From Deltaproteobacteria bacterium UBA4427 (GTDB lineage Bacteria > Myxococcota_A > UBA9160 > UBA4427), in contig DGPZ01000011.1 of the NCBI GenBank assembly GCA_002390675.1, positions 1-23,539 of the forward strand: a stretch of 23,539 bases of DNA, given 5' to 3'. The position numbers and the translations under genes are program-made. Positions 1-7,557 of the stretch are shown here, piece after piece. Position 1 is the stretch's first letter; every line of letters begins with the position of its first letter. The notes under the pieces were generated by a model. The model saw nothing but the letters and a program-made list of their open reading frames with translations. It did no database searches and was not told where the DNA came from.

Positions 1-1
1 G

Positions 2-1003
2 ACTTGGCTCTCCTGGCCGCATAACAAGGAGACGTGGCCCGCACATCTCGATCAAGTCGAAGACGCATTCTGTGAGATGGTCCGCGCGATCGTTCCAGGC
101 GAAATCGTTGAAATCAACGTCGCAGGCCCGCAGATGGCAGAGCATGTTCGCGCGCGACTGATGTGCGCCGGTGTGACGGATCTCGATCGGGTTCGGTTTC
201 GCGGAATCTCGACGGACGATGCTTGGGTGCGAGATCATGGCGGCATCTTCGTCGAAGAGGGAACACGGCGCGGGCGCGAGGAGCGGGTCGTGCTCGATTT
301 CGTATATGACGCTTGGGGCGGGAAATATCCGCCGTGGGATCAGGACGCACGAGTCGCCGAGCAAATGGCTCAGATCCTTCGAGTGCGCCGCGAAGTCTCG
401 CCGTGGGTGCTCGAGGGCGGCTCGATCGACGGTGACGGGGAGGGGACGATTCTGACGACGCGTTCCTGTCTGCTTAACTCGAACAGGGATCGGCCTGGGC
501 TCGATCGCTCAGAGGCCGGGATGGAAAGTTTGTTGAAGTCTGAGTTCGGTGCCTCAGAGGTTCTGTGGCTTGAGGACGGGATCGCAGGGGACGACACGGA
601 CGGGCATATCGACGACCTGGCGCGCTTCGTGGCGCCGGGGCAGGTCGTCACGATCGTTGAGGCGAATCCATCTGACGCGAACCACGGCGTTCTCAAGGCG
701 AATCGTGAGCGGCTCGAGGGGATGAAGGACGCAAAGGGGCGGCCGCTGTTGGTGGCGGAACTTCCCATGCCACCTGCGATCGAGGGGCCCTTTGGTCGCG
801 CACCCGCCAGCTATGCGAATTTCTACTTCTGTAACTCGGGGGTGCTCCTGCCCGTCTTTGGGGCGGATACCGATCGCGAGGCTGTCGCCGTAATGGAGCG
901 CTTAGTGACCGACCGGCCGGTGATTCCGATCCCGAGTCAAAACCTCGTTCTAGGATTGGGCTCAGTTCATTGCCTGACTCAGCAGGAGCCTTCGCTTTCC
1001 TAG
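2..1003 (+). CDS. aguA: Agmatine deiminase, 5'-truncated by window edge
   Basis: Converts agmatine to N-carbamoylputrescine and ammonia in the arginine decarboxylase route to putrescine. The frame is open from base 2; the 25 codons before the first ATG (77) encode the family's N-terminal motif TWLSWPHNKETWP, so the true start lies outside the window. Counting from the ATG at 77, family motifs are WVRDHG (about 50-55), LEGGSIDGDG (112-121), GDDTDGHID (171-179, catalytic His/Asp) and VHCLTQQEP with the catalytic Cys at about residue 299 (bases 971-973). The remaining 334 residues are close to full family length (about 340-370), so only a few N-terminal codons are missing. The usual partner, N-carbamoylputrescine amidase (aguB), is not downstream and could lie upstream of the window. 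A peptidyl-arginine deiminase-like protein of the same fold is the alternative; the motifs favour agmatine deiminase. Confidence 0.93.
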   Translation, partial: TWLSWPHNKETWPAHLDQVEDAFCEMVRAIVPGEIVEINVAGPQMAEHVRARLMCAGVTDLDRVRFRGISTDDAWVRDHGGIFVEEGTRRGREERVVLDFVYDAWGGKYPPWDQDARVAEQMAQILRVRREVSPWVLEGGSIDGDGEGTILTTRSCLLNSNRDRPGLDRSEAGMESLLKSEFGASEVLWLEDGIAGDDTDGHIDDLARFVAPGQVVTIVEANPSDANHGVLKANRERLEGMKDAKGRPLLVAELPMPPAIEGPFGRAPASYANFYFCNSGVLLPVFGADTDREAVAVMERLVTDRPVIPIPSQNLVLGLGSVHCLTQQEPSLS

Positions 1004-1239
1004 TTGTGGACGGAGCACGGCTCGTGCAGAACCGCTCACCCTCCGGGGTAGGTCCGTTTCGATGATGGCCGATCGACTTCCATAGGTGGTGGATCGCCCG
1101 ATCACCTTTCCAATAGTCACTACATAAGTTAAACCCCCTGGGCGTCTGGTTCTTCAGCTTCTTGGGGCTGGGCCGACTGACAGGCACCCCCGACTGAAAT
1201 CCGCGAATTGATGCGGTTGTTCGGCACTGAGGGCGCCCC

Positions 1240-1260
1240 AACCTCCTTTTAGAGAGGGTT
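1240..1260 (+). promoter_or_regulatory. frdA ribosome binding site inside a possible hairpin
   Basis: AGAGGG at 1253-1258 lies 7 bases before the frdA ATG and sets that start. AACCTC at 1240-1245 can pair with GAGGGTT at 1254-1260 (six pairs, one bulged G, 8-base loop), which would bury the ribosome binding site. The pairing is visible; a regulatory role is a guess. I see no convincing sigma-70 promoter or FNR box between 1004 and 1240. Confidence 0.35.
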
Positions 1261-1265
1261 CACCC

Positions 1266-2981
1266 ATGGAAATTACCCGACATGACATCGTCATAGTCGG
1301 CGGTGGCGGTGCGGGTCTTCGAGCAGCAATTGAAGCTGCCGAAAACAATCCCACCGCCTCGATCGCACTCGTATCAAAGGTCTATCCGATGCGAAGCCAC
1401 ACCGTGTCCGCCGAAGGTGGCGCGGCTGCGGTTGCCCGTGAGGACGACAATCTCGAACTCCACGGCTTCGACACCGTCAAGGGTTCGGACTTCCTGGGCG
1501 ACCAGGACGCCATCCAATACTTCGTGCAGGAAGCGCCCAAGGAACTGGCGCTTCTCGAGAACTGGGGCTGCCCCTTCTCTCGTAACGAAGATGGCTCGGT
1601 GGCGACCCGTGCCTTTGGTGGCATGACGACGAAGCGAACATGGTATGCGACCGACAAGATCGGTTTCCACATGCTGCATGCGCTCTTTCAGCAATCGATG
1701 CGGTACAAGAATATCGTCCGCTACGACGAGTTCTTCGTTTCGAAGCTGCTTGTCGACGGCGGTGTTTGTCGTGGTGTTGCGGCGCTGGACATCCGTACAG
1801 GTGAGTACGAAGCGATCGTCGGTCGCGCGGTCATCCTCACCACGGGCGGCGGCGGCAAGATCTTCCCGTTCACCACGAACGGCACGATCAAGACGGGTGA
1901 CGGTATGGCCCTCGCCTACCGCGCCGGTGTCCCGCTCAAGGACATGGAATTCGTTCAGTATCACCCGACAGGTCTTCCCGGCACGGGAATTCTGATCACG
2001 GAAGCGACGCGCGGCGAGGGCGGTTATCTCCGCAACTCAAAGGGCGAGCGCTTCTTGGTCGACTACGACTACGGCGTTGGTAATAAGGCCGAACTCGGTC
2101 CCCGCGACATGATTTCGCGAGCGATCGTGCAAGAGATCGAAGCGGGCCGCGGCCTCTCCGGTCCCTACGGCGATTATGTCCATCTCGACCTAACACACCT
2201 TGGTGCAGACACGATCAATGCCAAGCTGCCCTTTGTGCGTGAACTCGCGAAGACGTATGTCGGTGTTGACCCGGTGACCGACCCGATTCCGATTCGGCCG
2301 GTCGTTCACTACATGATGGGTGGTGTCGATACGGACATTCACGGCGCGACCGAGATGCCTGGCCTCTACGCGGCAGGCGAAACGGCTTGTGTCTCGATCA
2401 ATGGCGCGAACCGACTCGGTTCCAACTCGTTGACCGAATGTCTGGTCTTTGGTGCAGCCGCAGCACGACACGCCATGGAGTTCTCGCAAGGATCTTCGAA
2501 CGGCAGTGATGCCGCTCTGCTCGCCCAAGTCGAGGAAGAAGCAGGACGCGTCGAGAATCTGCGCGGCCGCAAAAAGGGTGGCGAGAAGATTTCGGAAATC
2601 CGTCGCGAGCTGAATGCCGTGATGGAGAGCGGCTACGGCGTTTATCGTCAGCAGGACACCATGCAATCAGGTGTTGGCGCAGTTGCGCAGCTTCGCGGTC
2701 GCGTGGCCGATCTCAGACTCGAGGATGACAGCAAGGTCTTTAATACCGAGCTCATCACAGCCCTCGAGTTGGCCAATATGGTAGAAGTTGCTGAAGCCCT
2801 CGCGGTCTCGGCGGCACATCGCAAGGAGTCTCGCGGCGCACATACGTGCCGGGACTTCACGACGCGCGATGACGAGAACTACCTCTATCACACTATGGCG
2901 TACCACGATCCGGCCGGTCCTCGGCTTGGGAAGAAGGACGTTGTCCTTGGTAAGTGGGAACCGGAGGAGCGGAAGTACTGA
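1266..2981 (+). CDS. frdA: Fumarate reductase / succinate dehydrogenase flavoprotein subunit
   Basis: Catalytic subunit of complex II, interconverting fumarate and succinate on the cytoplasmic face of the membrane. Of its 571 residues, the N-terminus has the dinucleotide-binding GGGGAGLRAA (about 12-21), then RSHTVSAEGG, in which His45 is the covalent FAD attachment site. Later motifs are EFVQYHPTGLPG, TRGEGGYLRN (active-site region), RPVVHYMMGG and GANRLGSNSL. Residue 50 is Glu, as in E. coli FrdA, where SdhA-type proteins carry Gln. Length and colinearity match FrdA (about 600) better than SdhA. It heads a four-gene operon with FrdC/FrdD-type anchors, which supports the FrdA assignment. The direction used in vivo cannot be read from sequence; an SdhA role in an organism with no other complex II is possible. 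Confidence 0.95.
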   Translation: MEITRHDIVIVGGGGAGLRAAIEAAENNPTASIALVSKVYPMRSHTVSAEGGAAAVAREDDNLELHGFDTVKGSDFLGDQDAIQYFVQEAPKELALLENWGCPFSRNEDGSVATRAFGGMTTKRTWYATDKIGFHMLHALFQQSMRYKNIVRYDEFFVSKLLVDGGVCRGVAALDIRTGEYEAIVGRAVILTTGGGGKIFPFTTNGTIKTGDGMALAYRAGVPLKDMEFVQYHPTGLPGTGILITEATRGEGGYLRNSKGERFLVDYDYGVGNKAELGPRDMISRAIVQEIEAGRGLSGPYGDYVHLDLTHLGADTINAKLPFVRELAKTYVGVDPVTDPIPIRPVVHYMMGGVDTDIHGATEMPGLYAAGETACVSINGANRLGSNSLTECLVFGAAAARHAMEFSQGSSNGSDAALLAQVEEEAGRVENLRGRKKGGEKISEIRRELNAVMESGYGVYRQQDTMQSGVGAVAQLRGRVADLRLEDDSKVFNTELITALELANMVEVAEALAVSAAHRKESRGAHTCRDFTTRDDENYLYHTMAYHDPAGPRLGKKDVVLGKWEPEERKY

Positions 2982-3784
2982 TGTCTTCGACAAATACCGG
3001 TGAGGCGATCGCGCCCACGCAAAAGACGATCATCATCACGCGATTCGATCCAGACAAGGATGAGGTTCCGCGCAAGCAGGAATACTCGGTTCCTTGCGAG
3101 GATAACTGGAAAGTGCTCGACGCCGTTAACTTCATCAAGGATGAGCTGGACGCGACTGTGTCGCACCGGTGGTCCTGCCGGATGGCCGTTTGCGGTTCGT
3201 GCGGCATGATGGTGAATGGAGAGCCTAAGCTGACGTGTAAGACGTCGCTTAAGGAATACGGCGATCGCGTCGACATCGAGCCCCTCGCGAACTTCCCGAT
3301 TGTTCGCGACCTCGTCGTCGAGCTCGACGGCTTCATGCACAAGTTCGAAGCGGTGAAGCCATGGATCAAGCGAGCGAAGGAGAAGGCCGAGGACAAGGCC
3401 GCTCTCCACGACACGAAGCTCACTTTCTCGCAGTCTGCTGAGGAGCTTGGCAACTTCAAGCAATTCAGTATGTGCATTAACTGCATGCTTTGTTATTCGG
3501 CCTGCCCGGTTGTCGCGAACGAGCCCGATTTTCTCGGCCCGGCAGCGATCGCCCTCGGCCATCGTTACAACATGGATTCGCGTGACGAAGGCAACGCCGA
3601 ACGGAACGAGATTTTCCGTGGCGAAGGCACAGTGTTCAGCTGCTCCTTCGCCAACGAATGTTCCGAGGTTTGCCCGAAGAACGTCGATCCAGCGGCCGCC
3701 GTTAACCAGGCGAAATTCGAAGCCGTGATCGATTGGGCCAAGGGCCTTGTCCTTCCCAGTCCTTCCTCAGGAGGATCGAACTAA
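2981..3784 (+). CDS. frdB: Fumarate reductase / succinate dehydrogenase iron-sulfur subunit
   Basis: Carries electrons between FrdA flavin and the membrane quinone site through three Fe-S clusters. The start is taken at 2981 because TGATG joins the frdA stop to this ATG and GGAGGAG (2963-2969) precedes it; this gives 267 residues. Cluster ligands are all present: 2Fe-2S by Cys66, 71, 74 and 86 (SCRMAVCGSC plus a later C); 4Fe-4S and 3Fe-4S by CINCMLCYSACP (165-176) and by CSFANECSEVCP (221-232). The last 15 residues are an extra Ser/Gly-rich tail. One-base overlaps with frdA and with frdC indicate translational coupling. Confidence 0.95.
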   Translation: MSSTNTGEAIAPTQKTIIITRFDPDKDEVPRKQEYSVPCEDNWKVLDAVNFIKDELDATVSHRWSCRMAVCGSCGMMVNGEPKLTCKTSLKEYGDRVDIEPLANFPIVRDLVVELDGFMHKFEAVKPWIKRAKEKAEDKAALHDTKLTFSQSAEELGNFKQFSMCINCMLCYSACPVVANEPDFLGPAAIALGHRYNMDSRDEGNAERNEIFRGEGTVFSCSFANECSEVCPKNVDPAAAVNQAKFEAVIDWAKGLVLPSPSSGGSN

Positions 3785-4224
3785 TGGCTGGTCCTGCCCA
3801 TCCGCATTCAATGGCCCCGCCGAAGCCGGGTCGAACCCGCGCGGCACCGCCCCAGATGCCTGCTTCGTGGTGGAACACGTCACGTATGCGCACCTATCTG
3901 CTATTCGACGCTACGGGGATCATCTACCTCCTCGTAGGATTCGTCGCTATCCGCATGATCCGTGCGCTGGCCGAGGGTGCCGGCGCTTGGCAGGCGGCCA
4001 TGCAGAGCCTCGAGAACCCGATCTACATCGGCTTCCACCTACTCAGCCTGATCTCGGTCATCTTCGTCGCCGTGCGGTTCTTTAGGCTCTTCCCTAAAGC
4101 GCAGCCCCCGTCGATCGGCCCGCTCAAGCCCCCGCCGGGCCCCGTGATCCACGCGGCCCTCTACGCCGTCTGGATCGGCGTGACGGTCGTCATGTCCCTC
4201 GCCCTCGCAGGAGTGATCTTCTAA
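3784..4224 (+). CDS. frdC: Fumarate reductase membrane anchor subunit C
   Basis: One of two hydrophobic anchors that hold FrdAB on the membrane and form the quinone site. The start at 3784 is chosen because TAATG overlaps the frdB stop; a longer frame into frdB is open but adds only frdB-antiframe residues. The protein has 146 residues: a Pro-rich head (1-28), then three predicted membrane segments near 38-58, 75-96 and 120-145. By eye it aligns with E. coli FrdC: the SWW near the N-terminus, AWQAAMQSLENPIYIGFH against the FrdC helix II start, and RLFPKA. The position matching the quinone-site Glu29 of E. coli FrdC looks to be Asp (residue 42); this rests on an alignment by eye. Confidence 0.85.
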   Translation: MAGPAHPHSMAPPKPGRTRAAPPQMPASWWNTSRMRTYLLFDATGIIYLLVGFVAIRMIRALAEGAGAWQAAMQSLENPIYIGFHLLSLISVIFVAVRFFRLFPKAQPPSIGPLKPPPGPVIHAALYAVWIGVTVVMSLALAGVIF

Positions 4225-4601
4225 TGAAAACCCTACTCCTCAAGCTCGAGCCCCTGATCTGGTTCATGTTCGGCCAGGGAATCCTGATCGGAACCATCCT
4301 TCTCACAGGCTGGATCCTCGTCGTCGGCGTCCTCATGCCCCTCGGCATAGTCGACCCCGCGAATCTCGACTACACGCGAGCCCACGAACTCGCCACAGCT
4401 TCGCTCTTCGGCGTCATCCCGCTCGGCCAGCTCATCCTAGCCGCGCTGTTGGTGCTGCCCCTATGGAAGGGCGCCCACCACATTCGTTCGCTTCTAGTCG
4501 ACTTCGGCGGCGGCGAGCGCGACGGTATTGTCGGCGGGTTGCTTTATCTGGTTGCGATCGTTGGCAGTGGAATGGGTATTGCGGCGGTAGTTGGGCTTTA
4601 G
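4224..4601 (+). CDS. frdD: Fumarate reductase membrane anchor subunit D
   Basis: Second anchor of the fumarate reductase complex, 125 residues with three membrane segments (about 12-38, 62-82 and 100-122). The motif VLMPLGIVDPANLDY followed by LVLPLWKGAHHIRSL matches E. coli FrdD (LLPLG... and VLPLW.GLH) in order and spacing. Its ATG overlaps the frdC stop by one base (TAATG). The 3' end overlaps the stop of the convergent kinase gene by four bases (4598-4601), so there is no room for separate terminators. Having split C and D anchors with this motif set identifies the E. coli-type, haem-free class of quinol:fumarate reductase; absence of haem is known for that class and not tested here. Confidence 0.85.
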   Translation: MKTLLLKLEPLIWFMFGQGILIGTILLTGWILVVGVLMPLGIVDPANLDYTRAHELATASLFGVIPLGQLILAALLVLPLWKGAHHIRSLLVDFGGGERDGIVGGLLYLVAIVGSGMGIAAVVGL

Positions 4602-7501
4602 GGGCGGGGATAACCCGCTAAGGCACTGGACGTCGCTGAGCGAGCTTGCCTCTCCGCGAGCGGAAGGCACAGAGTGAACGTGCTTCCGTGACCGAGTTCC
4701 GAGCGGACCTCAATGGTACCGCCATGAGCCTTCGCTATATTTTGGCACATCGCGAGGCCCAGCCCAGTTCCGGCCCCTGCATCTTTTGTCGTGTAGAACG
4801 GCTCGAAGAGGCGATCCATAACATCGGCGCGAATGCCTTCTCCGTTGTCGGCAACGTCGACGAAGGCCCAGCCTTTCTCTTCTCTGATAGATAACTCGAT
4901 TCGTGCGTCTAAGCCCGAAGACGCATCTGCGGCGTTCTTGACCAGATTGAGAACAATCTGATTTAGAGCGCCTGGGTCGCCGTTAACGAGTGGTGGGCTG
5001 TCCGGAATCGCGGCCGAAACCTTGATCTCCGCCTGATTCAGATCGTGTTGGAAAAGGCTGAGCGTAGACCGGATGGTCTCGCCCAGGTCGACTTCGACTG
5101 ATTCGCCAGACCTGCCCGGAGCGGCGAAATCTCGCAGGTCGGCGACCAGCTTGTTAGTTCGTTCAAGCCCGGTCGAGATAATTCCGGACAGCTCAACAAG
5201 CATGCTTGCCAGCTCTTGGACGCCGACTGATTCGATTCGACCTTGAAGCTCCTCTCCGTTCGTCGCTGCCTTTACTGAGTCTGTCCAGTCGATCTCTGCG
5301 GCGAACTCGGCGACTTCAACTAGCTCCCCTACTGAGAGATTGAGGGAACGTGATGCATTGAGCGCGAAGTTGACTGGGTTGTTCACTTCGTGGGCGATCC
5401 CGGCTGCAAGCTCACCGACAGCGGCAAGTCGTTCGGACTGAATTAGACGTCCCTCTGCGAGTTCTAGATCATGGATCGCCTTCTGCAATTCTGAGTTCTG
5501 TTCGTGCAGCGTCGATCGCGCTTGGTGAAGGTTCGCTTGCGATCTCGCCCGAGCCAAAAGCTCGCGCGGATGGAATGGCTTGGTTACGTAGTCGTCCGCG
5601 CCGAGTTCGAGTCCCTTAATCTTCATCTCGCTCTCGGCTTTCGACGAGACGAGCATCACGGGAATACTCCGAATACGCGCGTCGTTCTTGACTGCCGCAC
5701 ACAATTCGGTTCCAGACATTTCTGGCATCATGATGTCACTGAGTATTAGGTTTGGTCGGTAGTCTTCGAGAATCTCTAAGGCTTCTCGACCGTTCCGGGC
5801 TGTTCTGATCCGGAAGTCTCGTCGGAGTATGAAGCAGATTAGTTCCCGCATATCCGCGTTGTCGTCGGTGACCAGTACGCTGGGGCGTCCGTCTTCGATT
5901 TCTGAGTCGAGGTTCTCCGGCTGGAATCCAGCCTGACCGTCGTGGCGATCTGCGGTCCGCTCAAGCTCCGCGTACGGCGTTGTCTCTTCTAGGAGACTTG
6001 AGAGCGAAGGTGGGCTCGATATTCCGTCGGCGTTGTCGAACTCAGTTCTCGCGGCATCTATTGAATTGCCAACGCTGACCTCGCCAGAATCGCTCGTGGT
6101 AAGTACCAGCTCGTCTTCTTGGAAGTCGGGATCGCCGAGTGGTAAGTAGAATCGCATCGTCGCGCCATGTCCGATGCCGGGGCTCTCCGCCCAGATTCTC
6201 CCGTTATGCAGCTCGACTAGTTCCTGAGTAAGAGAGAGGCCAATTCCCGTTCCTTCGTGGTGCCGGGTTGCGGAGGAGTCTACTTGTGCGAATCGATCGA
6301 AGACTCGGTCGAGCTGGTCCGCGGCTAAGCCGACACCGGTGTCTTGAACGAAGATCTCTACTCCGTCCTCATCAGGTTCGACGCCAACTGTTATTTCTCC
6401 GCCTTCGTCGGTGAATTTAAGAGCGTTGCCCAGGAGATTGACAAGGATCTGTTCGATCGCATCGCCATCTGCGTTGAGCGAATAGGGCATGTCAAGGCTC
6501 TCTACGAGAAGAGCTATCGACTTACGTTCGGCCATCGGCCTCGCGCCATCGACTATGTCGGTAATCAACCGTGGAAGATCAACTGGGCTGCGACGGATCT
6601 CGAACTGCTTACTTTCGAGCTTTGCGAGATCGAGAAGGTTGTTGATCAGCTTTAGTAGCCTCTGGCCGTTCACTTGCATTGTTCGAAATGTGCGCGCAGC
6701 TACGTCGCTTACCTCGCCGTAGTCGCCGGACCGCAAGCCCTCTAGAGGAGCCAGCATTAGGGTAAGAGGCGTCCTTAGTTCGTGGTGAATATTTGCTGAG
6801 AACCGAGTCTTCGCTTGATCAAGCTCTCGAAGGTGGGCTTCCGCTTCTACTAATCGCTGTTGCTGCGTGTAGTCTTTGAACCGCATTCGGTCTAGGAAAA
6901 AGCTGCAGAAGACGGTTTCTACAGCCGCGGCGACCACGAAAAAGGTGTTGAGGCCATGCGCCGGTGGTATTTCAATAGCACCGAGGTACGGAGCGGTGGC
7001 GAAAACCCCGGCCATCGCGCCAGCGGATAGGATTGCTTCGCCTGCAGACATCGGGAGCAGCACGCCCATTCCAAAGAAGCAAAGGATTAACCCCGCGTAG
7101 TATGCGCCGGCGTTCCCGCCATCCGCATAAATGAGAGCGAGCATCCCAAGGCCGAGCGAGTACGACGTGCCCATCATCGCTCTACGCGGAAATCGCGAGG
7201 CAGCCGCATAACAGGCCGCAAAGCCTACGTTGATAACCATCCGGATGCCGAAAAAATCTCGAAATTGTTCCGGATAGGTTAGATAGTCCAGAATGAGGAA
7301 GAGATTCTGTATGACCACGCCCATAATGATCGCCGAGCGTGTGGCCGTGGCCATTCTCGTGTGGCCTAGAGCATCTCTATACTCTCGATACTTTTTGTCC
7401 GACAAATGATCGGGCTGGTCTGCCGAAAGCGTATGTGAGCCGGGACCTGCGCTTCGCGCCGTCTCGGTCTCGTCTTGTAGTGAGTTTTCTGCGCAGTCCA
7501 T
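4598..7501 (-). CDS. Hybrid sensor kinase with two kinase cores flanking a receiver (PhcS-PhcR-like fusion)
   Basis: Membrane sensor kinase of 967 residues. Order: a cytoplasmic head (1-53); about six membrane segments (55-205); a short coil (210-232); a first HisKA with HHELRTP (His240) and its ATPase domain (N-box near 355-360, DTGVGL, GTGIGLSL); an acidic linker (455-538); a receiver with Asp589 in LILSDIMMPEMSG and Lys641 in VTKPF; and a second kinase core with GIAHEVNNP (His704), N-box near 851-857, DNGEGI and GTGLGLAM. All phosphotransfer residues are intact. There is no DNA-binding output, so the signal must pass to another protein or act through the second kinase. It lies 56 bases behind the exporter on the same strand, probably in one operon. 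The layout resembles membrane kinase PhcS joined to PhcR, a receiver with a kinase-like output in Ralstonia; that comparison is inference. Confidence 0.93.
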   Translation of the reverse strand: MDCAENSLQDETETARSAGPGSHTLSADQPDHLSDKKYREYRDALGHTRMATATRSAIIMGVVIQNLFLILDYLTYPEQFRDFFGIRMVINVGFAACYAAASRFPRRAMMGTSYSLGLGMLALIYADGGNAGAYYAGLILCFFGMGVLLPMSAGEAILSAGAMAGVFATAPYLGAIEIPPAHGLNTFFVVAAAVETVFCSFFLDRMRFKDYTQQQRLVEAEAHLRELDQAKTRFSANIHHELRTPLTLMLAPLEGLRSGDYGEVSDVAARTFRTMQVNGQRLLKLINNLLDLAKLESKQFEIRRSPVDLPRLITDIVDGARPMAERKSIALLVESLDMPYSLNADGDAIEQILVNLLGNALKFTDEGGEITVGVEPDEDGVEIFVQDTGVGLAADQLDRVFDRFAQVDSSATRHHEGTGIGLSLTQELVELHNGRIWAESPGIGHGATMRFYLPLGDPDFQEDELVLTTSDSGEVSVGNSIDAARTEFDNADGISSPPSLSSLLEETTPYAELERTADRHDGQAGFQPENLDSEIEDGRPSVLVTDDNADMRELICFILRRDFRIRTARNGREALEILEDYRPNLILSDIMMPEMSGTELCAAVKNDARIRSIPVMLVSSKAESEMKIKGLELGADDYVTKPFHPRELLARARSQANLHQARSTLHEQNSELQKAIHDLELAEGRLIQSERLAAVGELAAGIAHEVNNPVNFALNASRSLNLSVGELVEVAEFAAEIDWTDSVKAATNGEELQGRIESVGVQELASMLVELSGIISTGLERTNKLVADLRDFAAPGRSGESVEVDLGETIRSTLSLFQHDLNQAEIKVSAAIPDSPPLVNGDPGALNQIVLNLVKNAADASSGLDARIELSIREEKGWAFVDVADNGEGIRADVMDRLFEPFYTTKDAGAGTGLGLAMCQNIAKAHGGTIEVRSELGHGSTFTLCLPLAERQARSATSSALAGYPRP

Positions 7502-7557
7502 CCGCTAATAAATCGGCGATCCCACCACAATTCTTGAGTTTTCTACATCTTCTAGAT

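Noticed and set aside
1014..1028. GCACG-gct-CGTGC hairpin after agmatine deiminase as a terminator
   Set aside because: Only five pairs with a three-base loop and no U-run.
1205..1222. TTGAT near 1208 as an FNR box for the frd operon
   Set aside because: The second half-site reads TTGTT instead of ATCAA; symmetry is absent.
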